In this document: piece after piece, positions 14,701 to 26,085 of the stretch
Layout: the number at the start of each line of letters is the position of its first letter
Numbering within the stretch: the first letter of the stretch is position 1
Origin: Hymenolepis diminuta
Lineage: Eukaryota; Platyhelminthes; Cestoda; Cyclophyllidea; Hymenolepididae
Direction of reading: 5' to 3'
Assembly: GCA_900708905.1 (NCBI GenBank)
Contig: CAADRB010000013.1
Span: 2,959,478 to 3,023,477 of the forward strand
Length of the DNA: 64,000 nucleotides
Program-made: the position numbers and the translations under genes
Notes under the pieces: model-generated
Databases searched by the model: none
What the model was told of the DNA's origin: nothing
What the model saw: only the letters and a program-made list of their open reading frames with translations

Positions 14701-17536
14701 TAGAGAATGAGAAAAGATATAGGAAAAAAGGCACTGAATGAGATAATGAACCTTGTAATATGCAAACGAGATGCATTTGGTCGGCTTTTTCATCTCTAAA
14801 AGTCATTTACCATATAAAAGAGAGATAGAAAAAGTGGATTGTAAAAAATAGCGTACTCTCAATGAGGAAGGAGGGCTAAAATAATAACTAGAAGGCACTT
14901 CTCCTTAATTGGGATCATTTCCCTAAAGTTGATGATCTTGAATAACGTAGCTGCGAGATTAGACTGCCTAGGCTACTCTGAATAGAATGCTTAAAATATG
15001 ACGATAATCTCAAACAAATAAGATATTTGGCAGATATCAATGACTGGCTATCCTTGTACACTTTCTGGGACTTCTCATCAGTACATTTGATGCATGTATA
15101 ATATACAATACGTGATCTGCTTCTGAATTAAAAACTCAAATCAATTGGTTAATGATCGAATTACATCTGATTAAGAATGGGATGACAGAATACCAGTTTC
15201 TTCACGATAAAATTTATTTGTAAAACATGTGCTTGAAAGCAGTCACCTTCAATGAACTTGAGATTCCTCGCTATTGTCCAACGAACGAATCGGACACTTC
15301 TGATATTTAAAAAGGAAAGAGCAGGAAAAGTCAGATAAATCTACCTAATTCCCTGTTATTTTGCATTCAGATTGATTGAATTAATGTCATTTTGTGATAT
15401 TTCCAAAATTGCGCATTTTTAAAACTTCAACTTTCTGGGTGGAAAAAGATTCATTACCTGTTAATACCTCAATGATTTCTCATATAACCGGGTAACATTT
15501 CCAATAGTTTGAATTTAGTGATTTAAATTTGGTGCTTGACAATCTACAAAATAGGGTATTTGAAAATGGATGTAATTAAAAATATTAAAAATATATTAAA
15601 TTTATTTGTATTAACTGAGAATTTTTTATTTCTATAGCGGAAAATCGGACGGATGTGACTTTCAAATCTTATAAAATTGGGTAGTTCAAGACGAGCACTT
15701 TCCTCTAATATCAAACAAATAAGAATTTGCCTGCGAAATGACGGCAAACAGATTTAGCCTCCTAAAATATCCCAAACCATGGAGATACTAAAGAAAGAAG
15801 TGTCAGGCTCAAGGAAAAAGTTAGATTAATAGGGTCGAAATATTCCAATTTTACTCTCCGGTCATTGCTACATTAAAAGTAGTCATATCTCTGTTCGAAT
15901 GTTCGCTTTTGATGAAATCAGGTGAAAATAAAAGATCTAAACAGCTTAAAGCGAGAGAGAAATCTTATTCTAAATAGTTGTGTTAGATAAAATGAATAAT
16001 TTGTGTCCAGGGAAATAGTTGATTATTAATTAATCTTAAATTAATTAATTAAATCAAATAAATTAAAATTTGCTCAATCATGAGATGGTTAGCATAATTT
16101 TGGAGTAAAGCTAACCACAATGGCAATTCCGTGTTATTGCTGAGTTCTGGAATTTGTGGGTACTTTGGAGACTAATAAGGTCTTGACAGGTCGACCATCT
16201 ATTTGTGAACCACTAAAAATCACTGTGCAGGATAATTTTGACTCTTTCCCGTAATCAGTGTTATTTTAATTCGCATAAATACTATGAGCTCGAGTAGTAG
16301 TTATCTGCTGAGGTCTATTGCAGTACAAAAGACATCATAACAAATTCATTAAGGTCAAGTCATCGTGTCCAAAGCCAAATGCATCATTTGTCCAACAAAA
16401 GGGAAAGAAATGGGAGAAAAAAATGAGAACCGCCTGCATAATTAACCTAGTGGGGACATGAAGACGCAGAAAAAGCGAGTCACTTAATTATGCATTTTCA
16501 GAGAAAAGTCTTCATGAGTGATACAGGTGTGATATACTAAAATTTTTCCCTATAAGTTAAAGAATAATATTTACATATATTAGATGACAAAAATATATAA
16601 CTGGCTTCCAACCACTAATAATAAACTCAAATAGGGAGATCGAAGAAGATTTCCAAATGGTAATTTACATAATTTACATAAACTATTTCGCATAAATATT
16701 AATTTACGTTTTCCGTTCTGCTTTTAAACAAATTATAACTATATTTCAAAATGCGAGATTACGAAAATATAAAAAATGAAAGTCATTGTTCGTGGAATCT
16801 ATCACCAAATTTAAGCCAAACAGGACTTAATGCCATCAAAGTCTAAAGTCTGGAAGATGAGGAGGAAGTAGTCATAGATGGGGCCTTGAGGTTTTCAAGA
16901 CAAAGTCTTCAAATTTCTCCTCCTTTCACCCAATAATTGTAATGTCTCTGTACAACTCGTATTGTGATACTTTTACTAGTGAATTGACAAAAAAATGATT
17001 AAATATCCGAGCTCGCCAATTAGCCATTGTGAGTTAGTGTAAAATTGCAGATTCCGCGTCTTCAATGTTCGGAAACCACTGTTGGCAATGTTTTATTTGG
17101 TGATATATAGGTATATTTGGAATAATTTTGATGTCTTCGTGAAGATCTGACTGCTTGAAAAGAAATGACGCCTACTAAAAGTGATAAATATTTTACTAAC
17201 TGAAATGTCATTGCAACACTCATGCGTGCCAACAAATTCAGAATGGATATAGTGGAGAAAGTACGAAGGCAGAAAAGTCGAATAGAGAAGAGTTAACTAC
17301 TTAGGAAAGAAAACAATCCCCTAAAATCTGAACTTAACATGCCATAAATGGAGTTGCGTTCTGCGTTTAATTACATTCATGAAACTTTAATCAAGAACTT
17401 AACAAATGAAATAAAACGTGATTTCTTTAAATTAATCAGTCGTTCTGTTAGACAAAATTTAAAAAAAATAAACATAAATTTTTATAAGCCAAGTATTGAG
17501 TGATTTAAAATTGTGTGAAGAAAATAGTGAAAAAGG

Positions 17537-17542
17537 TTTATT
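17537..17542 (-). terminator. Possible poly(A) signal of the GPCR
   Basis: AATAAA on the minus strand, about 260 nt past the GPCR stop codon. AATAAA is common by chance in DNA this AT-rich, so the assignment rests on position only. Confidence 0.3.
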
Positions 17543-17800
17543 AAGTAGATAAATACGAAATTAGAATAGAGGAGGCAATAAACCACAAACAAGGGATTAT
17601 TTTGCTCAAACGTAGTCAATAGAAACAAAATTTCAATAAAAAAGGAATGTAACTATTCACACTTTAAATAAATCAATAAATATACACATATTAAAAACCC
17701 AGTATTTAAAACCCCAAATTGCATACTCCCTTTTGTATCAATAATTTCTATTATAGAAAAATAGCAAAAAACAGCACAATTACATATCGGAGTTAGTTTG

Positions 17801-19129
17801 TCAAATTTTCACAATACTCGGTGTTGATAACGACCTCTTAGGGTTAGCTATAATGATAGCTAAATTGGACGGTGGTAAACTATTGCTTGAATTGAAACCT
17901 AGCCTCTCAGACGTTTGTAGAGTCATGGTTTGAGATTGTAGAGGGGCCAGATACATCAAAGACGGTGTCATCGATTTTGCTCGAAATCTCCTAGCACCCC
18001 CGTAGGTCATATGGCGATAGAGACAAGGTCCACACAGTGATCGTGCAATCATTGGACAGGCTAAAAACAGCTCCAAAACACCATCCCGGAAAGTCGGTAG
18101 AAAGAAGAAAAATACCCAAAAGGAGCTTGAGAAGTAAACAGAGAGCAGAGAAGAGAAAAATCGTGAAAGATGGACCAACCGAAGGCTATACGACTCGGGA
18201 TAATAACCCGGTCTTAGATTAGTTTCGTATCGCATTAAAATCACAACGACTAAGGGAATCATGAGCAGGAGAAAGGTGGTATTAATCGCCAAATGTCCAA
18301 TAATTCTTCGAATATCTTTTCGACTGGAAACATCCAGTCCACATTTCTTTTGTTTTCGTTTGATTCTGATAAGTTGATATGCGATCAAAAAGTTGCAAAC
18401 GAAGACCACAAGAGTTGGAAGAGTATAAGATCCAAGGACGTAGATCAGAAGAGTAAAAGTCGCCCCTGGAAGGCTTGGATTAGTCAATGTACATGAGGTT
18501 GTATTGGTATATTTTGAAACAACAATATCGTAAAATATGAAGGTTGGAGAGAACAAGGCCAAACCGATCACAGCAGATGAGATTATTACAATTGTCGTGC
18601 ATCGAATGTGCCTATCCGCACGGAAATGTAGGGGTGAACAGAGAGTTCTAACTCGATCCACTCCAAACACGGCTAAAGTTGAAGTTGCCATGAATCCACA
18701 AGTATCCGTCATATATGTTATTGCCTTACAAGAGAGTGAAGAAATCTGATCCAACTTGAGATTAAATCGATAATGCGTGAGCCAACCCAATCCACGTCCA
18801 AAGAAGTCATCCAAGAGAGTATCAAAGATCAGTAGAAGAAGGAATGATATGGTGATGGTTATCGCGTAGAGATTGAACCTTCCGGGCGCTCTATGTTGAA
18901 TTCGACAGAGAGTGATCAACGAGAGAGCATTTCCAAAGAATCCATGGATGAATATGATCGGGGAGAAGTAGGCTCGGAATACGAGAACAAGGAGTTGGGG
19001 AACGTCGTGATTTTCACAGTCCACCGAGTCGTGAAAGGGACAGTCATTGTGGCTGCGATCTAACCAAGCCATGTGGGAAACAGCAACAGTAGAAGCGGTG
19101 GGAGAGGAGCTAAATGGGTTTGAAGACAT
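17801..19129 (-). CDS. Intronless rhodopsin-class GPCR, divergent peptide-receptor type
   Basis: This is a 442-residue single-exon seven-transmembrane receptor, start to TAA. The start chosen is ATG at 19127-19129; the open frame extends two codons further to a GTG, which is not a normal start. Visible features are a GN pair in TM1 (N67), an acidic residue in TM2 (D103), Cys134 at the top of TM3 and Cys213 in the second outer loop for the usual disulfide, a DRV version of DRY (158-160), a Pro in TM5 (238), MIP in TM6 (Pro292), and a basic third inner loop. The TM6 Trp of CWxP is absent, and the TM7 NPxxY is replaced by a Ser/Phe-rich stretch (SSFWVFFFF). An N-glycosylation site is at N209. 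The overall look is of FMRFamide/neuropeptide-type receptors; flatworm-specific orphan families such as PROF1 are a possibility I cannot confirm. The ligand is unknown. Confidence 0.9.
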   Translation of the reverse strand: MSSNPFSSSPTASTVAVSHMAWLDRSHNDCPFHDSVDCENHDVPQLLVLVFRAYFSPIIFIHGFFGNALSLITLCRIQHRAPGRFNLYAITITISFLLLLIFDTLLDDFFGRGLGWLTHYRFNLKLDQISSLSCKAITYMTDTCGFMATSTLAVFGVDRVRTLCSPLHFRADRHIRCTTIVIISSAVIGLALFSPTFIFYDIVVSKYTNTTSCTLTNPSLPGATFTLLIYVLGSYTLPTLVVFVCNFLIAYQLIRIKRKQKKCGLDVSSRKDIRRIIGHLAINTTFLLLMIPLVVVILMRYETNLRPGYYPESYSLRLVHLSRFFSSLLSVYFSSSFWVFFFFLPTFRDGVLELFLACPMIARSLCGPCLYRHMTYGGARRFRAKSMTPSLMYLAPLQSQTMTLQTSERLGFNSSNSLPPSNLAIIIANPKRSLSTPSIVKI

Positions 19130-19155
19130 GAACACACCGAAGGTAGGGAGGCACC

Positions 19156-19162
19156 TTTTATA
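19156..19162 (-). promoter_or_regulatory. TATA-box-like site upstream of the GPCR
   Basis: A TATAAAA in a GC-richer flank (GGGGGA before, GGTGCC after, minus strand) begins 33 nt before the GPCR start codon. If it works as a TATA box, transcription would start about at the ATG, giving an almost leaderless message or use of the internal Met at residue 20. It may equally be a chance match in AT-rich DNA. Confidence 0.35.
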
Positions 19163-22100
19163 TCCCCCACCTACTTGGTACTACCTTGTCCTCCATGAAA
19201 ATGTTGAAACTGTGCAGAATGGTTGTTGAAAGCGTCGAGAGGGTGCAAACGTGGTGGAGTGGTTGATTGGGGGTGAAGTGATGACCAAAGACACGCGCAC
19301 AAAATGGGCGCAAACGAGTAGAGGGAGAGTGGACAGATGGGCAACCAATAGGACGACAGTCTGTGTAACGTTGGCGTATAGCAATTGATGAAAAGCGTTT
19401 ATAAGAGTGAGGATACCAAACATCAAAATCGAGAACATTTCCACAATTATTAGGGATACGATTGAGAAGATGTGAGTTGTGTTAGTCACCTAATCTTAAA
19501 AAGCGTGATAGTTGAGAAATATAATTTCTTCTAATATCAAACATGCTAAAATATATCTGAAAATATAATCTGCAAAGGCTTTAACCATTAACCCGAAACT
19601 GCGATTACGTGATGATATGCATTAGTAGAAAACTAAATTCTGAGAACACAGGTAACGTGTTCTGGAGAAAAGACGAAGTATGATTCTCCTGATTCCATGA
19701 TTACTTTCTGCCACCATTCATCTCAAACTCCGATTTACCTTACTATTCCCACGTGTTTGTTTCTTTGAAATGAGTAATACTAACAGCTAATAGCACAAAT
19801 TTTTAACTATCAAAGGAGATTAATTTATTTAAGTGGTATGACCAATCATTCTATTAAATCAGCAGGTCAATAAGCTTTGAGCATCGCAGACAGGAACTTA
19901 ATCGAGAAAAGGGGAAAAAACAGTGAAATTTTAACTTTGAAATAAAAATCAACAGCGCAAATATTTCAAGAAGGCAATGATGATCACAGATCAAAGACAC
20001 CTGAAGTATCCATGACCCAGTCCACTGAAAGAGAACTTTAGTGCATCAAAGGGAGACGTAAACGTACTATTTTGAAGATAATAATGAGTCCACCGAAGCT
20101 TATATTGGTTCAATGAGGAGTTTTCAACAAATTACTTCATCCAAGCAGGTGATGATTTCTGAGATCAACAATTCAGATTCAACAAGTATTTAGCGAAAGA
20201 TCATTGTGGAAACGAAGAACTATGCCACTTTGAAGAAGCAGTGTGTGTATTTTAAAGCAAAATAATGGAAGCAGGCCGTCGTGTCTGCGTCACCAATTTC
20301 ATTTACGTAAATAAGGACATTAATAACTTCCAAATATTACCACTAACCAAATTAACAAAAGTACAAACCTATTGATATAAAATATTGTGACCGACTCTCA
20401 ACCCTGTCTAAATGTCATTCGTGTAATACTGCTTTCTCCCCTGACCTTTCAAACGACTTTCTATTGTTCAAGACGAGAAAAAAGGGAAATGGATAGAATA
20501 TATACGATCCCTTCTATCCTGCTAGTAAAACAGAGTATTTTGCTTTGGCAAAATTCGTATCTGCTAACAACTTTAATGAGAGAATTTCAAGAACAGGATT
20601 TCAAAACTGTGCATCCTCAAAACTGTGAGGCTGTGAAGTGTGCAGAGTGATTTAAGGACGGTGGGACCAAGACTTGTCATCTAGTCACAAAAGGCCTTTA
20701 GAAAAGACGATTCCGGTTTTAAATTATGGTTTTTAACTATTATCATTCCAAAGTTATTAAAATTGCTGCCATTTCCTTATCTAACAAGATCTAATTCGAA
20801 TTTTCTACATTGGAGGTTTCACTAACGAAATTACTCAGATCTATGTTAAGCCAATGAGAGATCCAGATAGCAACATTCACCGGCGAAAAAAGTGATTCTG
20901 ATAAAAACGGGCAGACAAATTATATACTGTTAGATGAAAATGACCAATTTTTGTCCAACAAAAAATAAATACGATTTATTACTAATTTTTCATAAAATTT
21001 GCATATTTGTTAAAATGTGCTAAATTTCAGCGTCGTTGCCTTGTACAATTTTCCAGTAAAGCCTACCATTAAAATGATCCTATGTTATCATTGGGGTACT
21101 GTTCAAATTAAAATAATTGCAAAATAAGTTCTCAAAAAACAAGACTCAATTCTCGTACCTCTGTAGTTCAATGATTAGAATGTACCGATGAACAAATGAA
21201 ACGCGAACATATACTAGACAGTGGAAATATTCGAGGAAAAGTGATGATGTCTGTTAAAAATAATTTTCCGCTAAACTGACTTAGCTCAGCAGCATTAGTT
21301 TTCTTCTAAAAAGCTGTCAGATAAAGATGGACGTAATCAACAAAGGCCATCTGAAAAGTACTAATTTTATTACTCTGTTTATATTAACCAAGTGGACCAA
21401 CTGGAATGCGGTTTTCGTCAGTTGTCACGATGTAAATTTACAAAAAACCATTGATACTAAAATCAGTTCTTAAGACGATCTTAAGAAAGCATTTTACAAA
21501 GAATTGACTTGGAAGACGTTAAGGCGTAAACATTATTTTAATGTGAAATAATATTGAATATTTCCGCTTCAGACAACAATAATTTTATTATTTATGACTG
21601 CTTCATTTCCCTTACACAAATATTATCAGCCCGTTTGTATTATTCAAGATCATAACAGAAGTCCCTTCTCTCACATCTCTATATGGAGAAATTGAGATAT
21701 CACAAAATAAAGTAGGTCATTTCCATTAACAATAGAATCTGAAATTGTGATATCTGATTTGCTAGAGACCCACGTATAGCACTCCCGAAGAAAATATTTC
21801 CTATTTGCGTCATAAAATTCCCATCAAATCCACATGTCAACCCATATGTCTGCGCTGTCCTAAATGTCAGATGACGATTCTTACCGATTGTGCACCAGAC
21901 AACTTTACTTAGAGCGCCATTATTTATCAAAACCCTTATTCCTGCTAGTACTATGCTGATACATATCCCCCGCTCTTCTAGATTGCATTTCCTATCGCTC
22001 CTCTCCTTATTCCTTACAGCGGTTCAATATAACTTTTGTTCTTTACTTATGTGAGAGTCTTCGAAGAATAAAAAAGTGGGATGAAGCCACTCTTATGAGA

Positions 22101-22628
22101 AACTCACATTCTACCGTAACATATAATGACTACGTACAAAAGACCCAGGAGACACTGTAGAGAATACGCTTTATCTAGAGCACAACTTAATACACTGTAC
22201 CGAGTACATGTGCTTAGATAGACAAACTTCAGATCTCAAAGAGAGTTAATTATATGGCCAGACATTGAGAATCAGGATACAACCTCCATCACCCCTTGTG
22301 CTGACCAGAATTGACCATCAATACCAACAAGTATCAATCCAACGACCCCTCTGACTTGATAGGCAAACATACGATTAAGAGTGATTAGAGATAAAAAAGC
22401 AGTGAGTGACTAACTACAAACTATGATATCCGGGCCTTAGAGTCTTAGGAACTCTCTTCCAGACACCGCACACTATATATTTAATAGACTTTTCCCTGTT
22501 GACAAATTCAACTTGTCGGATAACACTATGATGTGCCTTAGTAGAGAAGTGTCTTCAATGGGTAACCTTGACCACAATTTCCCTCAAGCAACGAATAATA
22601 CTATATTAAAAATATTTCATCTACTTAC
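19163..22628. other. TRMT1 intron 4, 5' side: GPCR upstream region
   Basis: A hydrophobic minus-strand frame at 19181-19489 sits just upstream of the receptor. It ends before the TATA-like site and has no splice logic linking it to the receptor, so I do not call it a gene. A broken SINE lies at 22083-22400. Confidence 0.55.
22083..22400 (-). repeat. SINE family A, interrupted copy
   Basis: The tail block (TATGAGAAACTCACATTCTA, plus-strand text) is at 22094-22115. The body and head (CTGACCAGAATTGACCATCA, then CCCTCTGACTTGATAGGC) start near 22300. About 170 bp separates them, whereas in the copy at 30300 the same blocks are contiguous. A later insertion or two overlapping fragments would explain this. 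Confidence 0.45.
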
Positions 22629-22839
22629 CATCCATTTTACCAGTCTCCTTGAGTTGTTTCATCGATTTGAGAAGTCCTTGAATGAACTCGAGATTATGGA
22701 GCTCATCTGCCCAGAGAGGACCAGCCACAGCAAGGGAACTGCCACATTGAGGACACTGTGAACCATCAATTGGAGGACCTCGTGAAGGCGTGAAGAAATC
22801 GCGATTGTCGACAGCACCCAAGCGTTGTAGATAGAAGGA
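22629..22839 (-). CDS. TRMT1: TRMT1 exon 4: second zinc CxxC and PxWAxxLH block
   Basis: This exon encodes residues 293-362 plus one base of codon 363. The acceptor is a pyrimidine tract ending TTTAAAG (22840-22846) and the donor is a perfect GTAAGT (22623-22628). It begins SFYLQRLG, continuing the CIGCQ of exon 3 as in vertebrate TRMT1. It then carries CPQC (C321, C324), the second half of the predicted zinc site, and GPLWADELHNLEFI, matching the conserved G-P-M-W-A block. The reading frame stays open upstream of the acceptor, so a plain ORF call would wrongly extend the exon to 22881. It lies between introns of 10.8 and 15.9 kb. Confidence 0.9.
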
Positions 22840-24744
22840 CTTTAAAGGAGAAAACAATGATTCACAATCACAGTAGTGCAAATATCTTATATCTGTTTAC
22901 ATTAACTCCTGTATTGTATTCTGACCTTACCATTAAGTATCTGCAATAACCACCTGCACTAGGTTCTGACTTATATATATACATTACAGAATATCGATTT
23001 CTGTGAAGGAGAACATCTTAAATGCTTCTTAAAATTATTTGCTAACAAGGCTTTAAAAGGATTTTCCGTGAGATTATTTTTACATCCGAATGCTTGCGAT
23101 AAATGTATTTCACTCCTCTCCAGACAAAGCGAATCCGTAGCATGTTGATTTTCATTCATTCATGTTAGTTTTCTTCTGAATTCAGACAACTTAGAACTAG
23201 ACCATAAAATGTGTGACCATGAAACTTCAAGAGGAACCAAAACTCCGTTAATGGTAATTAGCGAAATTGGCTTGAAAATTGACCTCCAACAACAGTTGTC
23301 TATTCAGATATTTCAAATGCCAACTCGAGCCCCAGATATTCCCTAATGTTGGAGAATTCTCCATATTTGGCTTTCCACTTCATTTGGTAACTTCAACATT
23401 TAAAGCTAGATATCTTTACGGCTAAACCATATTTATAACATGAACACTAACATAACATATTTTGTCGCCTTGTTAGAATTAAAAATTTAGGAAATTTATG
23501 TCCCTCATTTGGTTATTTAGATAGTTTAAAGCTGACTGTCACGCTTATCGCTTTGAAGTATAAATTATGCTAACGCTCAATGACAGTCATAAACGGAACA
23601 TTAATCCCAATCCATTAAACATTAGTCATTACTTAAGGTTATAAAATACAAACAAAAGGTTAAATCTATTAACTTTTAAAATCATAAAAGTGAAAAATGA
23701 ACGAAAGAATAGGGACTCAATTCAAGACGGACAGAAGTTCCTGCTTTGAGATGATCAATCGTTTAAGGGAATTGAAACAAACTTAAATTTCAATCAAATT
23801 TAAGAATTTCTTAAAAAATCGACATGATTAATTTCGAACATATAATTCTTTACTATTTTTAAGCTCAGGTTCCATTTTTACGTCTCATTAAATAAATATG
23901 CTTTAGCCATCTATTTTTGTATTATCTGAGGTCAGACCATTTCTCTCTTTTGACCCGAGTACGCCCGTTTATCAATTAACGGTTTAAAATCCTCACATCT
24001 GGTTATAGAGTCTCGGGTTGGGGAAAAGTATAGTTTTGCCATCGTCCAATTATAAATCAGCTCAGCTACCACTGTCCCGTATCTCGGATTTCATGCTTCT
24101 AGTACCAAAGTTCGTTCCAGCTTCCTCATTCTCCTTCCCCTCTCTCACACTTTCATTCAGTTTATGTTGGTTTCCATTATACCTTCTGAGACCTGAGTCT
24201 TACCAACAAAAAAATGCTAAACCCAGTGATCGTCTTAACTTTGGCGATCTGCCCAAATCCAGAGTTGCAAAGCGAAAGGCGAGACGGATGATTGGTTATG
24301 GAAGTGAGGAGGAATAAAGATTTCAGCCAATAGAGCCTTAAACTGGGAACGAGAATATGCAAACCATTTATCTTGAAATGTTTTTAATCCGACAGGGGAT
24401 GATAGCCAGCAACTTAAGCACCATCCTGCTCTCGTTAATTTTAACGAATTAGCTGCAAATATATTAGGTTAATTATGCTCTGTTCGTGCTAACAGCCTAT
24501 GACAAATCCCAAATTAAATCATCGAATTCTGGTCTTGTAATATTTAGAAAAAGTTTCTCTCTTCATATAAAACATCTTTATTTTAGATTTTAAAAAGGTT
24601 TATCGTAGATCAAGTAATACTCTTAGAAGACATCCTTTAGAGTAAATAGAATTTAATTGGTCTCAATGGATTATTTCAGTGAATACTGCTATGCAGGGTA
24701 CAAAAACAAAATGAATTTTTAATCAGAATGAACAAGGACGGTTT

Positions 24745-24815
24745 GTCACCACGCCACTGGATATACACCGGTGGGCATTGATCTTGTGACCTCTGACCTG
24801 GCTGACCACTGGTTC
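24745..24815 (-). repeat. SINE family A, head fragment
   Basis: Plus-strand text ACCGGTGGGCATTGATCTTG and CCTCTGACCTGGCTGACCAC is the head half of the family. The body and tail are absent or too diverged to see. Confidence 0.55.
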
Positions 24816-25202
24816 CTTTTACTCTGGAATAATTCAGATACTCGTGAAGAGACCTCGCGGTATTTATGCGACTAACTATTCCCTTCAACAATTTATTGAG
24901 TTCTGTTTTCTGTTTCTGAATAATGAGCTTCTCTAATATCTACCAATGCCTTATTCTCCGTAAACCTATGCCGCTTTACAGTTTACTCCTATCACCATAT
25001 GACACCTTTCCTAATGTATGCAACTTTTTCGTTTCTCTTTTTTCTGTCGTGGAGTTCAAATCCTTCTTCGGCGAATTTACACCAGGCTGGAGAAAACGAC
25101 GGATTCGAGCTTCGACAGGGTTTCCATGAGTAATAAGTGAATGGATAACAGTGGTTTATAGGTTTGTTACTACAAACAGGATTGGTGAGGTCAGGGAATT
25201 AT

Positions 25203-26000
25203 TCAAGGATCGCGTGGAAGAGCGACTCGAAAGGTTAAACATAGGTTATAAGACAGTAGTTTGGACAGAGGTATTCGGTCTGGAGAGTTAAAGCACCAAT
25301 TTCTGCTTCCAGTCATAGAAAACGCTCCTCCCAGGCTGCTGTTGGTTCGTTTTTGGTTGAGGTGGGGTGTGGAGTATGAAAGATCTCTATTTTCAAATAC
25401 ACTGTTAGCCACTTCTATCAATAATCCGATTGCTTTAATTTTGAGCGCGTTTGCTAAGATAGTCTGAATGTACGATGCGAGTTTTTCAAAATTAATAGTT
25501 TCCAAAAATATGTATCAAACGATTCCTCTGGTGCGAACAGTTTCATCTTATTAACCTGTGCAGTCGGCCCCAAATGTTCAAAGTATTCCAGTTGACGTAA
25601 CTTCTGAACTCCTCGACTGCGGATAGCTGGATACATTGTAAGATAGCAGTTTTAAGTTCATCATAGGGTTTTGGAGGAGGCCTTGAATAACATTTGCAAA
25701 CGGAGCAATGAGGGACGGTGGGATGGTTATAATAAGAACATGGAATTTGTTAATTTGACTTCTTATGTTGTTATTCTTGAAATGGGATTCTAATACCAAA
25801 AATAGACCTGAAGCGCGTTCGGGTAAAAATGTACGCAGGCTTGCTGGATTGATCCGACTGACCCGAAAAGGAGGAGTAGAAATTTCCTCAGATATCGTTT
25901 TCTTATTATTCATAATGGTCGAGTCCTTTACAGGATCACCAATTTGTGGAATTAGAGCTAATAACCGGCAACTAGCGACAATCAAATTAAATTCGGACAC
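25203..26000 (-). pseudogene. Decayed Ty3/Gypsy-like gag fragment
   Basis: Overlapping minus-strand frames together resemble the capsid part of a Gypsy-type gag. The order is a segment with LFLVLESHFKNNNIRSQINK, then PPPKPYDELKTAIL in the next frame, then KLRQLEYFEHLG, and last LASYIQTILANALKIKAIG. At least two frameshifts separate these pieces, so no intact protein can be made. No protease, reverse transcriptase or LTR was recognised beside it. It lies in the 10.8-kb TRMT1 intron in the same orientation as the host gene. The assignment is from the pattern of blocks typical of these gag proteins and was not confirmed by search. Confidence 0.55.
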
Positions 26001-26017
26001 AGACCGAGAATGTTGTT

Positions 26018-26085
26018 AAACCACAATTTGTTGATAGAACAACAATGAGGAGATTCAAGCGGGAAAGATAAGTAGCAAAAACACC
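26018..26085 (+). repeat. Dispersed repeat family B, short fragment
   Basis: AACCACAATTTGTTGATAGA followed by ACAACAATGAGGAGATTCAA and GCGGG matches only the central block of family B. It adjoins the start of the gag relic. Confidence 0.45.

Larger units (their letters stand above)
6761..17536. other. TRMT1 intron 4, 3' side: mostly non-coding
   Basis: It holds the SINE at 9873 and the doubtful two-exon frame at 11382. Otherwise it is AT-rich DNA without recognisable genes. Confidence 0.6.

Noticed and set aside
19181..19489. 102-codon hydrophobic minus-strand frame just upstream of the GPCR
   Set aside because: The receptor is already complete with seven membrane segments. No splice sites join the two, and the frame ends before the promoter-like site.
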